Part shown: positions 53,206 through 61,944 of the stretch, piece by piece
How the letters are laid out: each line of letters opens with the position of its first letter
Numbering within the stretch: the stretch's first letter is position 1
Source of the DNA: a candidate division CSSED10-310 bacterium
GTDB lineage: Bacteria > CSSED10-310
Direction: 5' to 3'
Assembly: GCA_016931515.1 (NCBI GenBank)
Contig: JAFGEQ010000019.1
Span: 96,700-160,699 of the forward strand
DNA length: 64,000 bases
Made by a program: the position numbers and the translations under genes
The notes under the pieces: model-generated
The model's input: the letters and a program-made list of their open reading frames with translations, nothing else
The model's database searches: none
Told to the model about the DNA's origin: nothing

Positions 53206-53464
53206 TTCCGAGTTGCGGTACAATCTAACAGGACTGAATCGACTGATTTCGGGCAAGCGGCATGAACTTGTTGAGCGGGTTGATGGCATGCGGTTTTATC
53301 TCGATGATGCATTCATGTACGTCTTGCAGAATCCGGAGGATCAGTCACTTGGAATGAGATTGGAAAAACTGGGTGCGGATTCAGTTGACCTGGCAGATAT
53401 TGTTTTTGTTCTGATGATGGCTGGATTGATTGTACCCAAGGGAAAAGATGGTGACAACAGCTGA
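53198..53464 (+). CDS. Small protein of unknown function, faint PqqD-like pattern
   Basis: 88 residues from the ATG at 53198 (a GTG codon directly precedes it). It overlaps the coiled-coil gene by 8 bp and the glycosyltransferase gene by 17 bp, so all three are tightly coupled. The middle part (VERVDGMRFYLDDAFMYVLQ, then a helix ending DIVFVLMMAGLIVP) looks like the strand-helix-helix arrangement of PqqD-type peptide-binding domains, but no family motif is secure. Confidence 0.5.
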   Translation: MNNSELRYNLTGLNRLISGKRHELVERVDGMRFYLDDAFMYVLQNPEDQSLGMRLEKLGADSVDLADIVFVLMMAGLIVPKGKDGDNS

Positions 53465-54749
53465 TTTGCACATAGGCATTCTCACGGAACGGATGACTCT
53501 GGGTTTCGGGGTCGATGTCGTGATCCATGAGCAAGCGGTCCGACTGATTCAGAGAGGTTATCGAGTCACGATTTTTCCGGGTTGGATGACGGACATGTAC
53601 CTGGATCAACCTTATGCCCTGATACCTCTGACAAAAAGCAATGATGATGAGGTCAATTACCATTCTCCGGAATTTCTGAATCGATCGTTTAACATCTTGA
53701 ATCAATATAAAGTTGATGTCTGGATTATACATACTCCTCCATTTTACAGCTGGCTGGATCACCTGCCACCTCCGGTGATCATGGTTGAACATGGAACCCC
53801 ATCCGGTAAATTTTTTAATTATCGCCAAGGAAAAACCCTGGATATGGAGACTCGGAAGCGTCACCGTTCGATTTTTCGCAGCAGGCGGACCGGGGATGGT
53901 TTGGTCGCAATTTCAGAGTATATTCGGTCCGAATTACCACTGGATGTACAACGTTCTACCGTCGTCATTCATAATGGTGCGGACCACTATCCGAGAGTTT
54001 CTCCGGACCAGAGCAGGATATTTCGTGAAGAACACGGAATAACTCCCGGGGAGATTATGGTTTTATGGGTTGGTCGTCTGCAGCCGATCAGGGATCCACA
54101 GCCATATAAAGGATTGAATGAACTGCTCAAGATCAGTTCCGGTTTGATGAAGTCGAATCCCGACATCCGGTTAATTGCTGTCGGACGAGGTGAGGAGTCG
54201 GTCATCCCGTTACTGAAACAGGCCGGAGTCACACCAGTTTTAAATCTGGCCCGCGAGAAGATGGCTTCTGCCTATGCGGCGGCGGATATATTTTTAAGCA
54301 CTTCGCTGTGGGAAGGTTTTAACTTGCCCCTGGCAGAAGCCCAGTTTCAGGGAACACCGGTAGTCGCTTTGAATGTCTGCGCTCATCCCGAGGTTGTATC
54401 TCATGGTTTATCAGGACTTCTGGCGGATCGCGCTGAGGAATTGCCGAATGTTATTATCTCCCTGGCAGAAGATGGTGAATGGCGTAAGAGATTAAGTAAC
54501 GGCGCCTTGGCACATAGTGCGGAATTGTCCTGGGATCGAAATGTTGACAAGCTTGAAAAGACCATACACGGTTGCTTGAAAGCATTGACATCCGGTGTGC
54601 AAATGCTGCCGATTGAAGCCTCCTTGAGAAAAAGTCCCCGATATTATTTAAACTATGCGGAGTATCTCCTGAGGCGTTTCGGATGGCGAACATTCATATA
54701 CGAATGCTTTGGTTGGATCAGACGCCGGATCCCGGGCAAAAAAACGTAA
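53448..54749 (+). CDS. Glycosyltransferase family 4
   Basis: GT-B retaining glycosyltransferase of 433 residues. N-terminal GFGVDVVIHEQAVRLIQRGY is the GT4 acceptor domain opening; the C-terminal domain has VLWVGRLQPIRDP and the EX7E motif in STSLWEGFNLPLAEAQFQGT. Start at 53448 with AAGGGAAAAG ahead. It belongs to the exporter operon (Wzm, Wzt, two small proteins, then this gene) and probably extends or finishes the exported polymer. It is convergent with the following GT39-like gene. Confidence 0.9.
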   Translation: MVTTADLHIGILTERMTLGFGVDVVIHEQAVRLIQRGYRVTIFPGWMTDMYLDQPYALIPLTKSNDDEVNYHSPEFLNRSFNILNQYKVDVWIIHTPPFYSWLDHLPPPVIMVEHGTPSGKFFNYRQGKTLDMETRKRHRSIFRSRRTGDGLVAISEYIRSELPLDVQRSTVVIHNGADHYPRVSPDQSRIFREEHGITPGEIMVLWVGRLQPIRDPQPYKGLNELLKISSGLMKSNPDIRLIAVGRGEESVIPLLKQAGVTPVLNLAREKMASAYAAADIFLSTSLWEGFNLPLAEAQFQGTPVVALNVCAHPEVVSHGLSGLLADRAEELPNVIISLAEDGEWRKRLSNGALAHSAELSWDRNVDKLEKTIHGCLKALTSGVQMLPIEASLRKSPRYYLNYAEYLLRRFGWRTFIYECFGWIRRRIPGKKT

Positions 54750-54788
54750 AAATAACATAAATCAGAAATAGTGTGCGATGGTTAGACT

Positions 54789-56429
54789 CTATGGTTGTTG
54801 CGGGAGATCTGGTTCGATCGGTGATACCCGCTCATTATACTGGTTTTCGGACGCATCATCCGGAAATTTCAGCAGAGGTTCAACCCTGTTGTTTTTGTCA
54901 ATACGTTTATAATACAGAAGATCTTTGTCACCCATGGACATGGGAACCCGCACTTCCCTGTAATTCTCGATGAATTCAGGCATTTTGAGGATGGACCATT
55001 CATCCAGCACAGGATCACTACCCCGCTCAGTCAGATCGGCCAATTTTCGGTTTTCCTTCGAAATTGCTCCGGATAGCACAATGTAATTCGGTTGTTTGCT
55101 CAATACATATTCCGGGTCTCGCTTTAGATGCCCGGGTAATCGATGCTTCAGATCGGCTGGAATCGGCTGCCTGGCGATATGAGTATCGCAAAGTCCTCGC
55201 ATATCGATAGTTCGAAGACCTGAATAATAGGGCACTTTGCCGGCTGGCACGACTGCCAGAAGGTCATAGGGGGATGCTGTTTCCCGGAGGTGAAGCCCTA
55301 ATTCTTTTAAAACATCTACAGGAGGATCGTCATTGAGGATTGTCTGAGCGAGCAGAGAATGCCTCATAAAAGGTGCTTGAGAGTTAATTCCGCTGTAGAG
55401 GAAATATATGCAAATCAGAAGGAGCAGAACGAGTAAAAATCGGGGGCTCACATCTTTCGATTTAACTACGAATACTGATGCCCCCATGATCAGAAAGGGA
55501 AGAATCGGAAGGAACAGACGATTGGCGGGCATCCAGTCGCCGCCCACCCAGACAACGTAAGCCATATAGACAGTTGAGGTGATCAGGATCGTCCATAAGC
55601 CTTCAACCTTGGGACGAATAAAAAGAGCCAGGAAGGTCAGTATTACGAGAATGATGCCGCCCTGGATGAGAAAGTCTTTAAGATATTCCAGTCCGGATTG
55701 GTACAGTTGGTGGCTCGCGGTTGTTTTTGCATAAAAAGTATTGGGTACCCAGTGACCATAATATGATTTTCTCCAAATCGCATGTAACACCGGCGGAAGC
55801 AGAAAGATGATCAGTCTTATGAAGAATGAAAGCATTCTCATACCCCAGTCCCGTGCTTCAATAAAACTCAATACGATGATCAATCCTCCGAGAAGCAGAC
55901 CTTCGGGTCTGGTCAAAGCAGCAAATGCGAATGTCAATCCCGACAGTATTCCTATCCATTCACGGCGCTCTTCCACCGAGATGAATACGGTTCCCGTCAC
56001 CAGAAGGAATGTAAAAAAAGCTGTTTCCATCCCGGTTGTCGACCATAGGGCCAGTGCGGGAAAGGAAGCCATCATCAGAATTGGCGTTGCCACACTGAAG
56101 TGCGATGTGAATTCTCTCTGGCGGTAGGCCCAGACTCCCATTAAAAGCAACAGTGCAACCGAGAAAAACGTGCTAAGGAATGCCGCACTCTCCGGCATCG
56201 GCATTTTTACAAATGCAAAGCAAGCTATGAGGATGGTCCAGAGGAAATTTGTATACCCCTCGACAGGAGCTTGATCGACGTTATAGACAAGCCCATGGCC
56301 GGAGGCGAGATTGCCGGCGAAACGAAAACTGATGAACGCATCGTCGGTAGAGTATCCGTTGAAGCAGAGCACCAAGAGAAAAAAAACGAACACAGCAATC
56401 AGAATGCCGAACCGGTTGAGTTTATCCAT
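54789..56429 (-). CDS. Polytopic GT-C glycosyltransferase-like protein
   Basis: Membrane protein with about ten helices in the first 360 residues and a soluble C-terminal region. The first extracytoplasmic loop carries STDDAFISFRFAGNL and GHGLVYN, with the Asp-Asp pair and PVEGYTNFLWT; this is a recognised GT-C/GT39-related pattern also seen in arabinosyl- and mannosyltransferase-like proteins. AGGAG eight bases ahead supports the ATG at 56429. It is followed on the same strand by nothing and preceded by the Ser-rich protein gene. Donor and acceptor are unknown. Confidence 0.78.
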   Translation of the reverse strand: MDKLNRFGILIAVFVFFLLVLCFNGYSTDDAFISFRFAGNLASGHGLVYNVDQAPVEGYTNFLWTILIACFAFVKMPMPESAAFLSTFFSVALLLLMGVWAYRQREFTSHFSVATPILMMASFPALALWSTTGMETAFFTFLLVTGTVFISVEERREWIGILSGLTFAFAALTRPEGLLLGGLIIVLSFIEARDWGMRMLSFFIRLIIFLLPPVLHAIWRKSYYGHWVPNTFYAKTTASHQLYQSGLEYLKDFLIQGGIILVILTFLALFIRPKVEGLWTILITSTVYMAYVVWVGGDWMPANRLFLPILPFLIMGASVFVVKSKDVSPRFLLVLLLLICIYFLYSGINSQAPFMRHSLLAQTILNDDPPVDVLKELGLHLRETASPYDLLAVVPAGKVPYYSGLRTIDMRGLCDTHIARQPIPADLKHRLPGHLKRDPEYVLSKQPNYIVLSGAISKENRKLADLTERGSDPVLDEWSILKMPEFIENYREVRVPMSMGDKDLLYYKRIDKNNRVEPLLKFPDDASENQYNERVSPIEPDLPQQP

Positions 56430-56463
56430 TTTGTAATACTCCTTGACTCAGTGCTTCAGACTG

Positions 56464-57087
56464 TTACTTGCCTCCAAACAAAGCGTTGAAAAAATTGTTC
56501 GCGGAGTCTGAAGACGATGATGAACTCGTGCTGCTGGATGTTCTGCCTGAGCTTCCGGAAACACTACTGGACGTTGAACTCGAACCGGTGCTTCCGCTTG
56601 ACTTGGATGATGTATAACTGCTTCTGCCGGATGGTGAGGAACCGGAACTGCCGGCACGAGAATATCCGCTGTTGCCGGAAGCGCCGACGATTGTTTTATT
56701 TACCTTAAAAAGTACCGGAATACCTCCATCGTCCTCAGCATTATTACCCACCGTTTTTTCCGGTACGAACAACAGTCGCGCATTCTCCGGAACATCGTCC
56801 AGACGGTTATCGAAAGCCACAACCCGCTGTATCCGCTCCAGGGGAAATGTAGCGCTCAACCCCGATTTGTCACTCTTGAAGAAAACCGTTTCCTTCTCGA
56901 GGTCGATTGCGTATTCGGCGACGCGTAACGTCATTCCGTTTGCCATGACCAGAGCGAATCCTGTTTGTTCAGGCAGTAGAACCCTTGCGCCAACATCAGG
57001 TTCTGCCACTTTCTCCACGCCGAAGGCTGTCAACGGACCGACAGTCAGACATATTACCGATAAGAAAAGATTAACAAAGCGACCCAT
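56464..57087 (-). CDS. Exported protein with Ser/Gly-rich C-terminal tail
   Basis: 207 residues. A signal peptide (FVNLFLSVICLTVGPLTA) leads into about 95 residues of beta-rich sequence (LVMANGMTLRVAEYAIDLEK and similar) and a low-complexity tail of about 75 residues, mostly Ser with Gly, Thr and Arg, closing with NNFFNALFGGK. GGGAGG precedes the ATG at 57087. No known family is recognised. The tail looks like a flexible surface linker. The GT39-like gene follows on the same strand with a 34-bp gap; a promoter with an operator-like palindrome lies upstream. Confidence 0.7.
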   Translation of the reverse strand: MGRFVNLFLSVICLTVGPLTAFGVEKVAEPDVGARVLLPEQTGFALVMANGMTLRVAEYAIDLEKETVFFKSDKSGLSATFPLERIQRVVAFDNRLDDVPENARLLFVPEKTVGNNAEDDGGIPVLFKVNKTIVGASGNSGYSRAGSSGSSPSGRSSYTSSKSSGSTGSSSTSSSVSGSSGRTSSSTSSSSSSDSANNFFNALFGGK

Positions 57088-57106
57088 ATTTTGCCTCCCT
57101 GCAATT

Positions 57107-57143
57107 AAAATATCCCTATTTTGCCGTAGGGTCAATAGACCCT
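57107..57143 (-). promoter_or_regulatory. Promoter with overlapping inverted repeat ahead of the Ser-rich protein gene
   Basis: Minus-strand TTGACC (57135-57130), 17-bp spacer, TATTTT (57112-57107). The perfect repeat AGGGTC-AATA-GACCCT (57128-57143) overlaps the -35 box. It may be an operator for the divergent pair of the Ser-rich gene and the NifU-domain gene. Confidence 0.45.
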
Positions 57144-57242
57144 CATTATTAAAGCGCCGGCGTTGTTGAGATTGCTTTTCACTTATCAGATATGGTAAAG
57201 GCTAAATGGTTGAACGAATGGAAAACAAATGGAGGTTTCCAT

Positions 57243-57473
57243 ATGAACGAAGCATTGAAAACAAAAGTTGAAAACGCTCTCGGGAAAATCCGGCCGTATT
57301 TACAGGCTGATGGCGGTGATGTGCAACTGATTGACATCGTCGACGGAATCGTCCAGGTCAGGTTGCGTGGCGCTTGCGCCGGCTGCCCGGGCGCAACGAT
57401 GACACTGAAGATGGGTGTCGAGCGGACCTTGAAGGAACAAGTCCCCGAAATCAAGGGTGTTGAGGCAGTGTGA
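57243..57473 (+). CDS. NifU-like C-terminal domain protein (Fe-S carrier)
   Basis: 76-residue protein equal to the Nfu domain, which carries 4Fe-4S clusters and passes them to apo-proteins. ALGKIRPYLQADGGDVQLID and the cluster cysteines in RGACAGCPGATMTLK (CxxC) are diagnostic. The ATG at 57243 follows GGAGG. It is a single-domain form without the NifU scaffold. The tetraheme cytochrome gene follows 33 bp later. Confidence 0.93.
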   Translation: MNEALKTKVENALGKIRPYLQADGGDVQLIDIVDGIVQVRLRGACAGCPGATMTLKMGVERTLKEQVPEIKGVEAV

Positions 57474-57506
57474 ATCACTCTCTGTCGTACAGCTGAAACC
57501 GGCACA

Positions 57507-58010
57507 ATGAGAAAACGTTTGAAGCGGATCTTCGGATCCGCTTTTATTGTGATTTTTCCGCTATTGGCCGCCTGCTGTCTACAGGAAATACCAACCGAAT
57601 CCCCACAAATTTCTTCCGGGCCCCCACCCGATCTGCGTGCGTCTGATTCATCTCCGGACAGCTTCATCGGCTCTCGTCCATGCCGTCAATGTCATGCCGG
57701 GATATATCGGAGTTGGGAAAGATCTCCTCACTCGCATGGGTTGTCGGAATCGGCCCGTTCAACACCGCCACACAAAGGCAGTTGCGATCGATGTCATACG
57801 ACGGGCGGTATTGAGGAGGGAGTCGGATGCGAAGCGTGTCACGGGCCGCGGTCGGCGCACATCGGAACCCGGAGTGGGAGACAGTCGGTTGACTGCGGTT
57901 TATGTGAGATTCAAAAGCAATGTATCCAATGTCACAACCGGTCCATCGATCCCGGATTCGATGCCGGTGATGACTGGAGTAGGATCGATCATGGACGGAA
58001 CAAACAATAA
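57507..58010 (+). CDS. Multiheme c-type cytochrome lipoprotein (cytochrome c554-like)
   Basis: 167 residues. A hydrophobic signal ends in LLAACC, a lipobox-like site, so the protein is probably lipid-anchored at the outer face of a membrane. Four heme-binding CxxCH motifs are visible: CRQCH, CDRCH, CEACH and CIQCH. A fifth pair, CGLCE, lacks the His. The layout GVGCEACHGPRSAHI is typical for cytochrome c554/multiheme families. The ending resembles the family's final iron-ligand region. Translation stops within the start of lnt (20-bp overlap). Electron-transfer partner unknown. Confidence 0.85.
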   Translation: MRKRLKRIFGSAFIVIFPLLAACCLQEIPTESPQISSGPPPDLRASDSSPDSFIGSRPCRQCHAGIYRSWERSPHSHGLSESARSTPPHKGSCDRCHTTGGIEEGVGCEACHGPRSAHIGTRSGRQSVDCGLCEIQKQCIQCHNRSIDPGFDAGDDWSRIDHGRNKQ

Positions 58011-59556
58011 AATCGACAATCCGCTGATTATCTGCTTGATGCTTGTATCTGGAGCGGTTGCACAGGCCTTGGCTTTCCCAAAATGGAATTTGGCATTTCT
58101 GGCCTGGATATCTCTGGTGCCGCTGATGGCAGGCGTGATTGTATGGATGCCGAAAAGACCGTTTTTTCAAGGATGGTTATTTGGATCAGTGTCGAGTGCG
58201 ATCAGCTTTGCATGGGTGATGCATTCGATGACTGTCTATGGCGGGTTGTCATGGGCACTGTCTGGTTTGGCACTCGCATTGATGGCGTCTTTCCTGGGCT
58301 TGTTTCCCGCAGCGGCTGTCTGGATCGCCGAGTCCCTCTATCGCAGCGTTCGGAATAGAATTCCCCGGTCAATCCTGTGGCCGGCATCCTGGGTAACGAT
58401 GGAATACATTCGGGCTCATCTTCCCTTCGGTCTTGCTTTTCCGTGGAATAGCCTGGGACAGACGCAGCATGATGTACCTTTCATACTTCAGAATGCAGAT
58501 TGGGGTAGTTTTTATGGAATCTCGTTTATGATTGTTCTCGTTAACTGCGGAATTTACGAGATTCTGTCCGGAACAGATCGCTGGAAGCGCACAGGGTTTA
58601 TGGCGATGATGGCGATACTTGCCGCTACTGGGTATGGAGCCGGACGGTGGTATGAAGACGAATCGGGAAAACCATTTCGGATCGGCATCGTACAGGGGAA
58701 TGTGGATCTTAAAGAAAAATGGGAACCTCAATCTCGCTATTCAACACTTATCAACCATCTTGAATTGAGCCGGAGTCTCGTCAGGCAGCACCCCGGTCTG
58801 ATCCTCTGGTCTGAATCATCAATTTCGTTTTTATACCGATATGCATGGCGGTATGATGATACTCGGGGCGGTGTAATGGGCTCTCATATCTCGGACTGGA
58901 TGAGTGAATCCCGCATTCCGTTGTTAACGGGCACACTGGACAGGATTGAGGATAAGATCTATAACGCTGTAGTACTTGTGCTTCCCGATGGACGACATGA
59001 CTATTTTTATAAGCAGCAGTTGGTGCCGTTCGGGGAGTATGTACCGATAAAAAAACTGTTCTTTTTCGTCAATCGTCTGGTTGAGGAGCAGATTGGGGAA
59101 TTTGAGCCGGGAACATCGACTGAACCTTTGTTGTTACCCGGGGGACCCAGCTTGGCGATTACAATCTGCTATGAGAACATCTTTCCGAATCTTGTACGAA
59201 AGCGTGTAATGGCAGGGGCTGAGTTGATTTGTAATGTCACGAATGATGCATGGTTTGGGAAGACCAGTGCCGCTTACCAGCACTTTTCGGCTGCCAGATT
59301 CAGGGCGGTTGAAAACCGAAGACCGGTTCTACGATGTGCCAATACCGGTATTTCCGGGGCAGTAGACGGAAAAGGGCGAGTTCTGGCGGAATCCGGATTG
59401 TTCGAACCGGATGCATTCACAGTGGATGTCATCCCATCACATCGCACAACTGTGTATATGCGATTGGGCGACTGGTTCGCACTTGGATGTTTATTTATGA
59501 TAAGTGTGCTATATGTGCCGCGTCTTTGGGGGATAATCTTTCGACGAAAAAAATGA
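57991..59556 (+). CDS. lnt: Apolipoprotein N-acyltransferase
   Basis: Adds the third acyl chain to lipoproteins in the inner membrane. N-terminal helices (about 1-200) are followed by a nitrilase-type domain with the triad Glu275 (WSESS), Lys341 (YKQQLVPFGEYVP) and Cys393 (ITICYENIF), matching E267, K335 and C387 of the E. coli enzyme. The ATG at 57991 follows AGGAT and a GGAG; in-frame sequence upstream overlaps the cytochrome gene and has no family similarity. 521 residues. Along with LolCD and LptE in the window it confirms an outer membrane. Confidence 0.94.
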   Translation: MDGTNNKIDNPLIICLMLVSGAVAQALAFPKWNLAFLAWISLVPLMAGVIVWMPKRPFFQGWLFGSVSSAISFAWVMHSMTVYGGLSWALSGLALALMASFLGLFPAAAVWIAESLYRSVRNRIPRSILWPASWVTMEYIRAHLPFGLAFPWNSLGQTQHDVPFILQNADWGSFYGISFMIVLVNCGIYEILSGTDRWKRTGFMAMMAILAATGYGAGRWYEDESGKPFRIGIVQGNVDLKEKWEPQSRYSTLINHLELSRSLVRQHPGLILWSESSISFLYRYAWRYDDTRGGVMGSHISDWMSESRIPLLTGTLDRIEDKIYNAVVLVLPDGRHDYFYKQQLVPFGEYVPIKKLFFFVNRLVEEQIGEFEPGTSTEPLLLPGGPSLAITICYENIFPNLVRKRVMAGAELICNVTNDAWFGKTSAAYQHFSAARFRAVENRRPVLRCANTGISGAVDGKGRVLAESGLFEPDAFTVDVIPSHRTTVYMRLGDWFALGCLFMISVLYVPRLWGIIFRRKK

Positions 59557-59567
59557 TGGAGGATAGC

Positions 59568-60669
59568 ATGTCAGAGGATAGAATGACTGGAATCAGGAAG
59601 AGAGCGATACAAATCAGGGAACGGTTGTCCACAATCGGGAGGCGTCTTTGACGTCGCTTCAAAAGGGAAAGAACTGGAGGCGTTGGACAAGAGGATAAAT
59701 GATCCGGGTTTTTGGGATGACCCCAATCAGGCTCGGTTGATCACAAAAAAGCGGTCGGATTTGGATAAAATTATAGAAATATATCAGCGATTCGATCGCG
59801 AGTTGAATGATATTCTGGAATTGGTGGAGCTATCTGAAGATGATCAGGACATGTTGGATGACATGGAAAAATCCCTTGATAAAACCGAAGAATCGTTTGA
59901 GAAATATGAGTTTGAGACCATGCTGGGAGGTCAGTACGATCGTTCAAATGCGCTCATGATGGTTCATTCAGGCGCAGGTGGTACGGAATCCCAGGATTGG
60001 ACTCAGATGCTGTTTCGAATGTACAAGCGATGGGCGGAGCGACGTAACTTCAAGTTTGAGTTGCTTGATATCCTACCGGGAGATGAAGCAGGGATAAAAA
60101 GTGTTACTTTTCAAATCAGCGGTGATTATGCCTATGGATACTGCAGGGCGGAAGGGGGCGTGCATCGGTTGGTCCGGATTTCACCTTTTGACGCAAATTC
60201 CCGTCGGCATACATCGTTTGCTTCTGTTTTTGTTTATCCTGAAATAGATGACGATATCGAAGTGGAAATTAATCCTTCTGATTTGAAAATTGATGTTTAC
60301 AGATCCAGCGGACCCGGGGGGCAGGGAGTTAATACGACCGATTCCGCGGTACGAATTACCCATCTACCGTCAGGCATTGTCATCACTTGTCAAAACGAAC
60401 GCTCCCAACTTCGTAATCGCGAGATTGCCATGCGGATTTTAAAGGCTCGACTGGTTGATATAGCAATGGAAGAGAAGGAAGAGGAACGACGCAAGGTGGA
60501 GTCGGAAAAGAAGGATATTGCCTGGGGAAGTCAGATCAGATCTTATGTGCTTCACCCCTACCAGATGATCAAGGATCACCGGACGGAGATGGAGACTGGC
60601 AAAGTTGAGGAATTTCTGGATGGAAACATCGATTCTTTCATGGAAGCATTTTTACGATCTCAATCGTAA
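59568..60669 (+). CDS. prfB: Peptide chain release factor 2, with programmed +1 frameshift
   Basis: Recognises UGA and UAA stop codons. The gene is in two frames: 59568-59648 codes for the first 27 residues and ends at an in-frame TGA (59649-59651); after a +1 shift it reads on from 59650 to 60669, giving 366 residues. In these coordinates the SPF tripeptide falls at 205-207 and GGQ at 250-252, the same numbers as E. coli RF2. Domain 1 is helical (GFWDDPNQARLITKKRSDLD). GGAGG precedes the ATG. The shift site autoregulates RF2 supply. lolC/E follows 3 bp later. Confidence 0.96.
59637..59652 (+). promoter_or_regulatory. prfB programmed frameshift site
   Basis: GGGAGG CGT CTT TGA C: an internal Shine-Dalgarno-like GGGAGG three bases before the slippery CTT, followed by the UGA stop and C, as in the classic RF2 site (AGGGGG TAT CTT TGA C). 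When RF2 is scarce the ribosome slips +1 from CTT to TTT and reads on. Confidence 0.95.
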
Positions 60670-60672
60670 GCG

Positions 60673-61944
60673 GTGAATGTGATCAAGCTGGGTTACGAAC
60701 ATTTCATCGGGTTGCGCTACCTGCGTGCACGACGCAAGCAGGCAATGATATCCGTTGTCACATCGATTTCAATCGGCGGAGTCGCATTAGGCGTGGCGGC
60801 TCTGATCATCGTTCTGGCTGTCATGACCGGATTAGCCAACGATATGAGGGAAAAAATACTCGGGACTAATGCGCATGTGGTAATGGTTCCCAACGACTAC
60901 GATGACAGGATGGAGGATTACGAGGACATACAGGCCTATCTGACGACTCAGCCCGAAGTGACGGAATCGGAAGTTTTCATCTATGCCAAGGGCATGATCC
61001 GACATGGTAACCGGGGAGACGGTATCATTATCAAAGGGATGGATATGACGGGTGCCGGTCCTGTTGAACTGAAAGACACAATTATTCGCGGCAGTCTGGA
61101 GCGACTCCTCCAGGAACCGCAGCCTCCGGCTCCCGGTGAAGTGCCTATACCCCGGGATGGCGTTGTACTCGGTATCGAACTGGCAAGACATCTGGGCGCT
61201 CAATTGAATGAGAATGTGACGATTCTGTCGACCGAAATGACACTGACACCGACCGGAATGGTCCCGCGAGCAAGAGCGTTCAGAGTTGCTGCGCTTTTCG
61301 AAACGGGAATGTATGAATACGATCGCACGATGATTTACATGACACTCGACACTGCCAGGAGACTTCTTGGAATGCCGAAAGGTGTCAATGGTGTGGAGAT
61401 CAGGGTCTTAAACATATTCCAGTCCGAGGCGATTGTCCGAAATTTGCAGAACCGGTATGGACTGAGATTCTGGGTTCGGGACTGGAAGGAGATGAACCGC
61501 GCATTTTTTGCTGCGCTGAAGCTCGAAAAAATGGCCATGTTCATTATATTGATCTTGATAGTGTTCGTAGCATCTTTCAATATTATCAGTTCGTTAACGA
61601 TGATGGTCATGGAGAAGAGCAAAGATATTGGTATCTTGAAGGCAATGGGAGCGACCAACGACGGCATACGGCGCATTTTTATGACTCAGGGAGTTGTGAT
61701 CGGATCGATTGGAACAATTGTTGGTTGTATTGTTGGATGCAGCATAAGCTGGATTGCTGATACGTACCGGCTTATACGCCTTGAAGGCGAAGTATACTAC
61801 GTCAATTATTTACCTTTCGAGATCAGAATTCCGGATGTGTTGCTCGTGTGTCTGGCATCGATGCTTATCTGTATCCTGGCGACAGTTTACCCAGCCAGGC
61901 AGGCGGCTTGTCTGGATCCGGTCGAGGCGATACGTTATGAGTGA
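60673..61944 (+). CDS. Lipoprotein-releasing permease LolC/LolE (possibly LolF type)
   Basis: Inner-membrane subunit of the Lol exporter that extracts mature lipoproteins. One N-terminal helix (ISVVTSISIGGVALGVAALI), a large periplasmic domain (about 45-270) and three C-terminal helices match MacB/LolE topology. Start GTG at 60673, three bases after prfB; a GTG at 60679 is an alternative. Only one such permease is present beside lolD, which fits a LolF-type homodimer, though a LolC/E partner elsewhere is possible. 423 residues. Confidence 0.92.
   Translation: MNVIKLGYEHFIGLRYLRARRKQAMISVVTSISIGGVALGVAALIIVLAVMTGLANDMREKILGTNAHVVMVPNDYDDRMEDYEDIQAYLTTQPEVTESEVFIYAKGMIRHGNRGDGIIIKGMDMTGAGPVELKDTIIRGSLERLLQEPQPPAPGEVPIPRDGVVLGIELARHLGAQLNENVTILSTEMTLTPTGMVPRARAFRVAALFETGMYEYDRTMIYMTLDTARRLLGMPKGVNGVEIRVLNIFQSEAIVRNLQNRYGLRFWVRDWKEMNRAFFAALKLEKMAMFIILILIVFVASFNIISSLTMMVMEKSKDIGILKAMGATNDGIRRIFMTQGVVIGSIGTIVGCIVGCSISWIADTYRLIRLEGEVYYVNYLPFEIRIPDVLLVCLASMLICILATVYPARQAACLDPVEAIRYE

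Noticed and set aside
56480..56700. Repetitive-looking DNA at first suggesting a repeat array
   Set aside because: It encodes the Ser-rich tail; Ser codons vary and there is no regular repeat-spacer pattern.
57637..57990. Upstream extension of the lnt frame
   Set aside because: Overlaps the cytochrome gene in another frame; Lnt similarity and a ribosome binding site begin at 57991.
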